Shown: piece by piece, positions 34,831 through 41,439 of the stretch
How the letters are laid out: each line of letters starts with the position of its first letter
Position numbering within the stretch: position 1 is the stretch's first letter
Source of the DNA: a virus
Length of the DNA stretch: 64,000 nt
Direction: 5' to 3' (one strand)
IMG/VR virus record: IMGVR_UViG_3300046780_000464
Coordinates: 19,590-83,589 of that record
Made by a program: the position numbers and the translations under genes
Notes under the pieces: generated by a model
Seen by the model: the letters and a program-made list of their open reading frames with translations, nothing else
The model's database searches: none
What the model was told of the DNA's origin: nothing

Positions 34831-36830
34831 TTCTGTATCTTTGGTACATTCGGGAATCTCTCTAAAATCGCCTTATAAACCTTCTTCCAAGGGTTAGGAT
34901 CCCTATACCAAATTGGTAAATCTTTCTCGTTCAATATACCTTCCCAATCTAATGCAGCCATTTCAGCTAAAGTCTCATGAATTGGCAATCTAGTACTGGA
35001 AGTGTGACCATCCTCGTATGACTTCCACCAATCCCGACTATAATCAGTCAATCCATCATGCTTCTGTAATGCAGAAGCAGGCATAAGTCCAATTGCGGCA
35101 TAAGTGGGATAATCCCTGTTGACCTCTTCAATTGAGAGATCATTAGGATAGATCTCAGCCCTTTTCTTATGGAATTCAGCTTGTTCCTTCTCATATTGTC
35201 GCTTAACCGCTTCCCACTTTTGATGCATTACTTCATGAGCTGTAACTGCGCAAATAGAGCGACTACTAACGTTCTTTTGATAAATCTTAATAATCCCTGT
35301 ATTCAGGAAAGCATGACCAGCAACCCTAAACCTACGACCATTCAATCTATCGGTTGGCGTTGCCTTGCTTATCTTGATCTTCTTATCAGGATAATCTAAT
35401 TCCTCAGCGACCAAGCTCTTTACTTCCTTCGCTTCCTCATCAGTTAAACGATGACTGAGACTAATGGAAGCCTTAGTTGCCATCTCACTAGATTCTTTTA
35501 AGTGATCAAACGTATGCTGAAGTTCAGTATCAAGTTCCTCCGGTTGAATAACCTTCGTACCCTTCCATTCCCTTAATCTAAACTCTGATGGGCGCCCCCA
35601 CGAACCGCCACTTATATCTATCGCTATATTGGCATTCTTAAATGCTTCTATTGTTTGCGCTTCAACGGTATGATAATAACCCATTGGATCAATGATCTGC
35701 TTAATCCTTTCCCTTGGAGTTAGAGTCTTCTTCTTGATTGCCTTTTCTGTTTGCTTTGATTCCGTACCAGTATCTACTGGACCACCACCATGACCATGCA
35801 CCCTTTGTAAGAATTCCGCAATACCCTTCTGGCCAATAATCAGCTTTGAAGGTTTACCTGTGGGTGGCAGATGTTTGATTGCATTGCTATTCCCACTCAT
35901 TCCGATAAAACCGACATGATGCCCTGTTTCCGGATGGTGGTATATTTCTGTTTTAGAGAAATCAGGATGCTCTATATACCCTGCATCCTTCAACTGCTTT
36001 ATCAATTTAGGTGAAGCACTACCTTTCTTGGCGAACTTGCCAGTCTTGTCTCTAGGATGCACTTCTTCTGACCAGGTACCTTCTGGTGCATCATAGGCAA
36101 GAAGGTTCGGTAAACGACAAAATAGAAATTGCCTAAGTGCTGCATCCTGTGCGGGATTCTTGAATTCAGCGTCTTCACCAGGCTCCCGATACCTATCACG
36201 CTCGGCCTGTAGTTGATACAATTGTTGAATAATATTTGAAGGCATGTTTCGAGCAAGTTCTAAAATATCAGGGTCTAGTGGGACGGGATCTTCGTCCTCT
36301 GCAATATCTTTCAACTTCTCTAATGATGCCTTTACTCCTGGATGAAGTGGTTCAGGTAATTCATTCAATCCACGCCAAAGATAAGCTGAATGTTCACTGT
36401 TTAATGTAGGTTCAAATTCATCCTCTACCGGACAAGCAAAAGTAGTATGATCCCAACCAAATGGTGTGCGTTTAGTCTCTACTTTAATCCACTGACCATC
36501 ATCTTCTGGACAATGACCAAGTTCTTCTTCACATTCACGACGGACCGCATCATACTCACCCTCACCCTCATCAACCTTACCACCGGGCCAGGACCAAGTA
36601 TCAGCCCAATTTTCTTCTGATGCTGATCGTTTTACAAATAGGACCTTATTTTGTGGGGTAAAGAATGCTACACTTGCCGCCTTACCTTTAGGTTCATCCG
36701 GGGCTGCATCCCCATAATTACAGCAAACATCTAAATCATACTTATCTTTTCTCTGTTTAGCGCTCTCATCAAACGCTAATGACAGGAGCGGCAGCCTTCC
36801 AATCAGGTATTCCCTAAGGCCAGTCGTCAT
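34827..36830 (-). CDS. Nudix hydrolase fused to HExxH zinc metallopeptidase-like domain
   Basis: About 667 residues from ATG 36830 (a GTG three codons upstream is also possible). A Nudix box is complete: GGKVDEGEGEYDAVR then RECEEELGH (~86-108). After a linker with a second copy of an LR-x-[YF]-L-x-x-RLP motif (~235-248; first copy ~8-21) and a HPRDKTGKFAKKGSA motif (~261-275) comes a middle domain with HicA-like features (~276-345). Near the C-terminus lies HEVMH (~535) and HETLAEMAAL (~621), giving a likely HExxH...E zincin. Nudix enzymes hydrolyse nucleoside diphosphate derivatives; the peptidase substrate is unknown. The combination in one phage protein is unusual. Its place in the late operon and linker motif suggest packaging in the virion. 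Confidence 0.75.
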   Translation of the reverse strand: MTTGLREYLIGRLPLLSLAFDESAKQRKDKYDLDVCCNYGDAAPDEPKGKAASVAFFTPQNKVLFVKRSASEENWADTWSWPGGKVDEGEGEYDAVRRECEEELGHCPEDDGQWIKVETKRTPFGWDHTTFACPVEDEFEPTLNSEHSAYLWRGLNELPEPLHPGVKASLEKLKDIAEDEDPVPLDPDILELARNMPSNIIQQLYQLQAERDRYREPGEDAEFKNPAQDAALRQFLFCRLPNLLAYDAPEGTWSEEVHPRDKTGKFAKKGSASPKLIKQLKDAGYIEHPDFSKTEIYHHPETGHHVGFIGMSGNSNAIKHLPPTGKPSKLIIGQKGIAEFLQRVHGHGGGPVDTGTESKQTEKAIKKKTLTPRERIKQIIDPMGYYHTVEAQTIEAFKNANIAIDISGGSWGRPSEFRLREWKGTKVIQPEELDTELQHTFDHLKESSEMATKASISLSHRLTDEEAKEVKSLVAEELDYPDKKIKISKATPTDRLNGRRFRVAGHAFLNTGIIKIYQKNVSSRSICAVTAHEVMHQKWEAVKRQYEKEQAEFHKKRAEIYPNDLSIEEVNRDYPTYAAIGLMPASALQKHDGLTDYSRDWWKSYEDGHTSSTRLPIHETLAEMAALDWEGILNEKDLPIWYRDPNPWKKVYKAILERFPNVPKIQK

Positions 36831-36924
36831 CAAACTCACTATCAGGTGGTGGTGGTTTATCTAGCGCCCAACTGATTAAAGCTAAAACAACAACTCCAAC
36901 TAGCAAGAAATATAGCCAAGTCAT
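36814..36924 (-). CDS. Single-span small membrane protein
   Basis: 36 residues: MTWLYFLLVGVVVLALISWA then LDKPPPPDSEFDDDWP, one hydrophobic span followed by an acidic, Pro-rich tail. The 3' end overlaps the Nudix-peptidase start by about 17-26 bases. The upstream sequence holds a GCCCCGA/TCGGGGC hairpin. No family recognised; the composition is typical of real small phage membrane peptides. Confidence 0.55.
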   Translation of the reverse strand: MTWLYFLLVGVVVLALISWALDKPPPPDSEFDDDWP

Positions 36925-36989
36925 AGGGCCCCGACCCTCCGTCGCTCGGGGCTACACGCCCACGAACTAGGCCACGGTCCGTAGAGGGT

Positions 36990-37169
36990 TTACCAAGTGG
37001 ATAGTCCAGCTCTCCAACCAAGCGGAGGAAAACGAAGCGATCTACGAAGCATTATATCACGCACTTCACGACGCTTCCGCTCAATAGCGGCTTCTTTTTC
37101 CTTCGGTAACTTACCAGCCATTGGAAAATGACCGATACTATCAAGCACTCGAGTATCATCTTCAGGCAT
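36990..37169 (-). CDS. Small basic hypothetical protein
   Basis: 59 residues (MPEDDTRVLDSIGHFPMAGK, KEKEAAIERKRREVRDIMLR, RSLRFPPLGWRAGLSTW). Start chosen by GAGGAGG seven bases upstream of the ATG. Helical Lys/Arg/Glu-rich centre. It fills most of the gap between the GAF-like membrane protein and the membrane peptide. Confidence 0.62.
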   Translation of the reverse strand: MPEDDTRVLDSIGHFPMAGKLPKEKEAAIERKRREVRDIMLRRSLRFPPLGWRAGLSTW

Positions 37170-37179
37170 TGGAACCTCC

Positions 37180-37818
37180 TCAGTGTGTAGATAGTTTCTT
37201 TGCTATCTCACGAGCGGAGCCTACCGCCACACTCTCAGTACTTGAATCAACTGGAGTAGACCAGGATAGATAAATCACACCAACAAATGATTCAGGATTT
37301 GGTGGTATAGGAATTGCACATCCCCTTTTCATACCACGCTCGGCTAAACGCCTAGCGACAGGTGTACCATTTATATTCAAATCAACACAAACAGGGTGTC
37401 CTTCTAAAATATCAACTAGTTTTCGTATATCTGACGCATGGTCCATAATAGGCAAGCGTCTTGGTGATGGAATTACAGGGCGTTCCCCATCATGCCGCCT
37501 AGCAGCAATAAACCACTGAGAATTGGAAGAAATATCGACGGCCCAGACTTGGACGAGATCCGCATCTGTCTCTTGCGCAAGTAAATCGAGCGAGGCTGGA
37601 ATTTCACTTGTCTTGAGTTCTGGTGCATTTGGTGTCAGCCAAGCCTCAAAGAGTTCATTACGTTTGTCATAAACAAAGAACCCAATACCACCAATTAACA
37701 ATAGAACCACAACAACTACAGCTTTCCACGGCTTATCTATAAAGGCAAGGATTGACGTTATTGTATCAACAAGCCAACCCTTGCTTGAAGAAGGAGGCGT
37801 CGGCGGTGGTTGTGTCAT
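37180..37818 (-). CDS. Membrane-anchored GAF-like domain protein
   Basis: 212 residues. A short Pro-rich N-terminus, one membrane span at ~33-52 (AVVVVVLLLIGGIGFFVY), then an ~150-residue soluble domain (DADLVQVWAVDISSNSQWFI, DHASDIRKLVDILEGHPVCV, MKRGCAIPIPPNPESFVGVI, YLSWSTP). The order of strands and the final VGVIYLSW strand resemble GAF sensory domains. Its position in the late operon is unexplained; it may be a virion or inner-membrane component. Confidence 0.6.
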   Translation of the reverse strand: MTQPPPTPPSSSKGWLVDTITSILAFIDKPWKAVVVVVLLLIGGIGFFVYDKRNELFEAWLTPNAPELKTSEIPASLDLLAQETDADLVQVWAVDISSNSQWFIAARRHDGERPVIPSPRRLPIMDHASDIRKLVDILEGHPVCVDLNINGTPVARRLAERGMKRGCAIPIPPNPESFVGVIYLSWSTPVDSSTESVAVGSAREIAKKLSTH

Positions 37819-37839
37819 AGGTCACCGCCGACATCTTAA

Positions 37840-38250
37840 TTAAGTTCTGGCCGATGGAGTTGGAGTCGGACCGGTCGGAACGGCAACAACAACCCATCCA
37901 GTCACTGGCGTCCAAGCCGTCTTGACTTCCCACTGAAGCGTGGGCGTTGGGGGTGTGGGTGTCGGCACTGGGGGCAGCACAATCGGATGCTCTGGGCGGA
38001 CATAGCCGATGTCTACATCAATGCCCCAACCCGGATCGACCGGACCCTCTGGCGGCGGTTCGATGGGAACGGTGGGAGGTGGGAGAACGATCGGATGGGT
38101 CGGACGAAGGTAACCCAGTCCAAGATCGATACCGTAACCTGGATCAACCGGCGGATCTCCACCGGGCATTGGACCGCCACCGATTTCCAGTGACGGGTCG
38201 ATTGCCGCGACGACAACGGTTTCGCCGGGCCTCAGTTTAATGGCAGGCAT
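37840..38250 (-). CDS. Pro-rich protein with two DPGxGID...HPIVLPP repeats
   Basis: 136 residues from ATG 38250, chosen because GGAG lies upstream. Two ~40-residue units share PVDPGYGIDLGLGYLRPTHP / PVDPGWGIDVDIGYVRPEHP, each followed by IVLPP. The C-terminus is WEVKTAWTPVTGWVVVAVPT. Pro-rich proteins with such repeats occur in phage head regions and are of unknown role. Confidence 0.6.
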   Translation of the reverse strand: MPAIKLRPGETVVVAAIDPSLEIGGGPMPGGDPPVDPGYGIDLGLGYLRPTHPIVLPPPTVPIEPPPEGPVDPGWGIDVDIGYVRPEHPIVLPPVPTPTPPTPTLQWEVKTAWTPVTGWVVVAVPTGPTPTPSART

Positions 38251-38283
38251 TCGCTTTACTCCACTGTGATTAGGATAAGGCAA

Positions 38284-38335
38284 GAGAACCGGGGCAAGTT
38301 ACACTTTTGTCAGAAAGGAGACCACCCCGGTTCTC
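38284..38335. other. Large hairpin in late operon gap
   Basis: A perfect 11-bp inverted repeat (GAGAACCGGGG / CCCCGGTTCTC) with a 30-base loop lies between the 495-residue repeat protein and the Pro-rich gene. There is no U-tract on the minus strand. It could terminate weakly, be cut by RNase III, or stabilise the upstream mRNA. Confidence 0.7.
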
Positions 38336-38394
38336 GCCTTGACAACTAGTGCCAAGCTCTATATTAAAGAATGATTGCTGCGGAATTATGGCGA

Positions 38395-39882
38395 TTAAAA
38401 GACTGGACCACCTTTAGAGATGGTATTCGCCTTGTTGACCGCGGTAGTTGCACCCTTTACAATACTAGCACCAATACCGTCTCTGGATGGCTTGGGCCTA
38501 AGCCTATTTGCTGACTCACCTGAACGTTCAAATGCTGCACGCTTATTTCCAGCCGCAGTGCGACGCTCTGACGATGACGGTTGATGCGGACGAATAGTTG
38601 CCCCTTTTGTAAACTCCTCAGGACTCAGTATTTGATGACCACCCTTTTGCGGTCCACTACCTGGACCACCGTCCTTCCCACCAAAGCGAGGACTATTCCA
38701 GCCATTACCTTGATTGCCCATCGATCCGCCCTGCATGGTATCATCTTTAGACATTAGTGGAGCAGCCTTTCTAATTGCTGCTCTAACAGCATTCTCAGGC
38801 CAGGTTGGATGAGCTTCACTCCTTGAAGTACTGGGGCCAGTTTGGACTGTGGCAACATGACTCCCTACACCACGTCCAATCCCACCCTTGGACAACGACA
38901 ATGTCGCCCCACTAGGATGCGACCAACTCTCATGTCCACGTTCATTAGGTCCTGAATAACTAAAACCAGCCTTTGTTGCTTCTTGGTGGGCCTTAGCCAA
39001 TTGCTTGTTTGCAGGTGCAGATGAGGCAGAGGCAGATCCACCACCTTGCGGCCCACTACCTGGACCACCATCCTTTGCCTTTTGAGGTGGAATTGTAGGA
39101 GACGACCAACCATTGCCTTGATAACCCATCGAACCACCCTTCATGGTGTCATCACGGCTGGTTTCACCAGCAGTATATTTGAGCAAGTTCCCAAGTGCTG
39201 TTCCACCCTCACCATTACCAAGAGGAGGTTTCCCATTATCGCCAGGATTTCCACTACGAGTACTTGGATCAATCTTTGGACTCTTCCACATACCTGTTGG
39301 TGTCATGGGCTTGGAAACGGGATCCTTGGGTACGGTAACTTCTGGTTTCAAGCTTGCAGCAGAGTCATTTTGACCATCAGAAAACAAAATCCGCATAACG
39401 TCATCAATACTGTGTTGATTACCGGTCTGATTATCAATAACATATTGACCGTCGGGTGACAATGAAAACCGACCATTTTGATCATCTATAGCAGGCTTTT
39501 CTTGTCTTTCCCCTATTGCTGTACGAGTATAATACGCACCATCCTTTGCCTTTTGTTGCAATTTCCCACCGGGGTCGGCATTCATAAACTCTTTACCAAC
39601 CGATTGGGGAATGCCAAGTGTAGAATTACCACCAGCCGCAGCACCCATTGCACCACGTTGCGCTTCACTGACAGGAGGATCCGTTGCCATACCATTCGGA
39701 TCAGCGTAATGATGCTCCGTTACCGTCTTTACTTTCAACAGTGGCGGTTGCTCATCATTAGCTTGATCACCCACTTCATCGTGCTCCTCTTCCTCACCCT
39801 CTTCATTGATCCAGGACAACAGTCCTCGAGCAAAGTTTCTCATTTGGCTTAAGAACTCGGGGCTGGTCTGATCGAACGCCAT
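38395..39882 (-). CDS. Low-complexity virion-type protein with duplicated GGSMG...GGPGSGP modules
   Basis: 495 residues, mostly disordered. Two modules share DDTMxGGSMGxQGNGWxSP, followed by KDGGPGSGPQxGG; the GGPGSGP signature recurs in phage head proteins near portals. Between them (~290-345) lies AHQEATKAGFSYSGPNERGH, ESWSHPSGATLSLSKG, which resembles a HicA/YcfA-type fold. N-terminus is acidic (WINEEGEEEEHDEV). Position near portal suggests an internal head protein. Confidence 0.6.
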   Translation of the reverse strand: MAFDQTSPEFLSQMRNFARGLLSWINEEGEEEEHDEVGDQANDEQPPLLKVKTVTEHHYADPNGMATDPPVSEAQRGAMGAAAGGNSTLGIPQSVGKEFMNADPGGKLQQKAKDGAYYTRTAIGERQEKPAIDDQNGRFSLSPDGQYVIDNQTGNQHSIDDVMRILFSDGQNDSAASLKPEVTVPKDPVSKPMTPTGMWKSPKIDPSTRSGNPGDNGKPPLGNGEGGTALGNLLKYTAGETSRDDTMKGGSMGYQGNGWSSPTIPPQKAKDGGPGSGPQGGGSASASSAPANKQLAKAHQEATKAGFSYSGPNERGHESWSHPSGATLSLSKGGIGRGVGSHVATVQTGPSTSRSEAHPTWPENAVRAAIRKAAPLMSKDDTMQGGSMGNQGNGWNSPRFGGKDGGPGSGPQKGGHQILSPEEFTKGATIRPHQPSSSERRTAAGNKRAAFERSGESANRLRPKPSRDGIGASIVKGATTAVNKANTISKGGPVF

Positions 39883-39922
39883 AGCAAGAGTCCCATAGAG
39901 CTCGGTTTCTAGTGGGATGAAC

Positions 39923-39955
39923 GGGTCCTAAGCAGCTTTGGTATGCGTAGGACCC
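39923..39955. other. Inverted repeat between late genes
   Basis: GGGTCCTA and TAGGACCC, 8 bp, separated by 17 bases, with GCA/TGC inner pairing. It lies between the small Pro-rich gene and the 495-residue protein. Only the plus-strand copy is followed by TTTTA, opposite to transcription, so a terminator role for the late operon is unlikely. Confidence 0.55.
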
Positions 39956-39988
39956 TTTTACCGCAGTGTACCGCCTAAAAGCCGTCTA

Positions 39989-40105
39989 CTAGGCGAGCTC
40001 CTTTTCCTCTTCCCTATCGGGCTCCGGTGGATGAGGATTAGGGACGATAGGTGCGGTACCAGGAGGTGGAGGTGGTGGTGCTTCTTGTGGGTGAGGATCC
40101 GACAC
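39989..40105 (-). CDS. Small Pro/Glu-rich peptide
   Basis: 38 residues from a GTG start (VSDPHPQEAPPPPPPGTAPI and an acidic end EPDREEEKELA). AGGAGG seven bases upstream of the GTG supports translation. It follows the Ig-like gene by 22 bases. Function unknown. Confidence 0.55.
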   Translation of the reverse strand: MSDPHPQEAPPPPPPGTAPIVPNPHPPEPDREEEKELA

Positions 40106-40127
40106 TTGACTTCCTCCTGTTCAACAA

Positions 40128-40619
40128 TTACGTGCGGCGATGGTGCTGGGGTTGATTATTATCCCGTCTTGGAGACGGTGGACCCGAACGGTGGTCATCA
40201 TCTTCCTCTTTTTCTTCTTTTTCTGCGCCTCGTGAGGAACGAGTTGAACCATCCGCCGCCGGAATTTCGATTTCATTACTCGGCGGAGCTTCGGTCGTCC
40301 CATATTCGTTGGTCGCCGTCACTACACAAGTAATAACATGACCGGCATCGGCGTCCGCAACAAGATAGGTATTGGGGGTCTCTTCAACACCAGCAACATC
40401 GGAACCATCACGCTTCCACTGGAAGACATAGCTGTGAGGCTCTGCATCCATATGGTTCCAGTTACCCATGGTGCAGGTCAGACTCTGACCAACCATAGGT
40501 GCTCCCTCAACAAAGGGAACATCTTTGTTGTACGGAGGCATGACCAACCATGCCGTATGCATCTCGTCAAGCATCGGACGATACTTGTTAAACATCGACC
40601 ACATGATATCAATATCCAT
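40128..40619 (-). CDS. Ig-like domain protein
   Basis: 163 residues from ATG 40619, chosen because the upstream zinc-ribbon gene ends at 40640 and AGGATCAGG precedes it. Residues ~40-115 form a bacterial Ig-like domain (GAPMVGQSLTCTMGNWNHMD, SYVFQWKRDGSDV, HVITCVVTATNEYGTTEAPP). The C-terminus is charged and low-complexity (EKEEKEEDDDHRSG). Ig-like domains commonly decorate phage virions. Confidence 0.72.
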   Translation of the reverse strand: MDIDIMWSMFNKYRPMLDEMHTAWLVMPPYNKDVPFVEGAPMVGQSLTCTMGNWNHMDAEPHSYVFQWKRDGSDVAGVEETPNTYLVADADAGHVITCVVTATNEYGTTEAPPSNEIEIPAADGSTRSSRGAEKEEKEEDDDHRSGPPSPRRDNNQPQHHRRT

Positions 40620-40639
40620 GACCTGATCCTTTCGGTGGA

Positions 40640-40945
40640 CTACGGCCACCAACCAGTTTCGAGATGAACTTTTGCACTCAACGTACCCCTGACATTTGGC
40701 CGTACATCCACCCAAGGGGCACCACATTGTTGGCATCTGCAGTACGCTGCAATGTCACCAGGTCCAACAAGTTTCTCACCGGGTGTATAGTTACCAAATC
40801 CAGCGGACAGTGCAGTCTTTTCTCGCCAATCCGCAATTGGTCCCACTATCTCACAAATTCGATGCCCGTTTTCGCAGGTCACCAAAGTACCAATAGGTGG
40901 ATTATCTTCCGGCAAGTATTCGCTCCTGAAGATTCTCTTTGTCAA
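40640..40945 (-). CDS. Zinc-ribbon-like protein
   Basis: 101 residues with CENGHRICEIVG and YCRCQQCGAPWVDV, four to five cysteines and a histidine that could form a zinc ribbon. It overlaps the end of the Myb-like gene by 44 bases. No specific family recognised. Confidence 0.62.
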   Translation of the reverse strand: MTKRIFRSEYLPEDNPPIGTLVTCENGHRICEIVGPIADWREKTALSAGFGNYTPGEKLVGPGDIAAYCRCQQCGAPWVDVRPNVRGTLSAKVHLETGWWP

Positions 40946-41249
40946 ACCAATCCGGTCGATTTAGACTTGGCTTGACGAAGGGTTTCTTACGTGTATCCAC
41001 CCAATTTTGATAAGCACCAGGTACGCTGCCCGATTTTCTACTTTTTCGGCGGACATAGTTAACTAACGTCTTTTCCTCACGCAGCCTGGTAATTCGAGTT
41101 CGTATACTCCCATACTCTCGATCAAATGCTTTCATCAATGCAATAATGACTTTCTTTTGTGTCAACCCTTGTTCCATCCCATCATTTATCGCCTTGATTA
41201 GAATTTCGTCTTGTTCTGCTGTCCAAATCGATTGAATCCCCTTATGCAT
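40902..41249 (-). CDS. Myb/SANT-like DNA-binding protein
   Basis: 115 residues from the ATG at 41249, which overlaps the upstream stop (ATGCATAA). The first ~60 residues form a Myb/SANT-like helix-turn-helix (SIWTAEQDEILIKAINDGME, KKVIIALMKAFDREYGSIRT, RITRLREE), followed by a Lys/Arg-rich tail. It could be a late regulator or a DNA-packaging accessory. Confidence 0.62.
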   Translation of the reverse strand: MHKGIQSIWTAEQDEILIKAINDGMEQGLTQKKVIIALMKAFDREYGSIRTRITRLREEKTLVNYVRRKSRKSGSVPGAYQNWVDTRKKPFVKPSLNRPDWFDKENLQERILAGR

Positions 41250-41439
41250 CTTCTTCCTCTGTGGTTTCGGGTTCTTCCACGTCATCCCAATCAAGTTCAT
41301 CAGGGTCAAAACCCATGATGTCTATCCAGTCTTGACTAACTGGAGCATCCTCATCAACCTCTTCCTCCCGCTCCTCGTCAGTTGGCAAATCAGCATGATT
41401 GCCATATTCACCATAGGAAGGTTGAGGAAGTGGTGCCAT
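41242..41439 (-). CDS. Acidic small protein after portal gene
   Basis: 65 residues, strongly acidic (LPTDEEREEEVDEDAPVSQD, DELDWDDVEEPETTEEEDA) with net charge well below zero. Its start shares one base with the portal stop. Function unknown; acidic proteins near the portal may act as scaffolding or packaging factors. Confidence 0.6.
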   Translation of the reverse strand: MAPLPQPSYGEYGNHADLPTDEEREEEVDEDAPVSQDWIDIMGFDPDELDWDDVEEPETTEEEDA

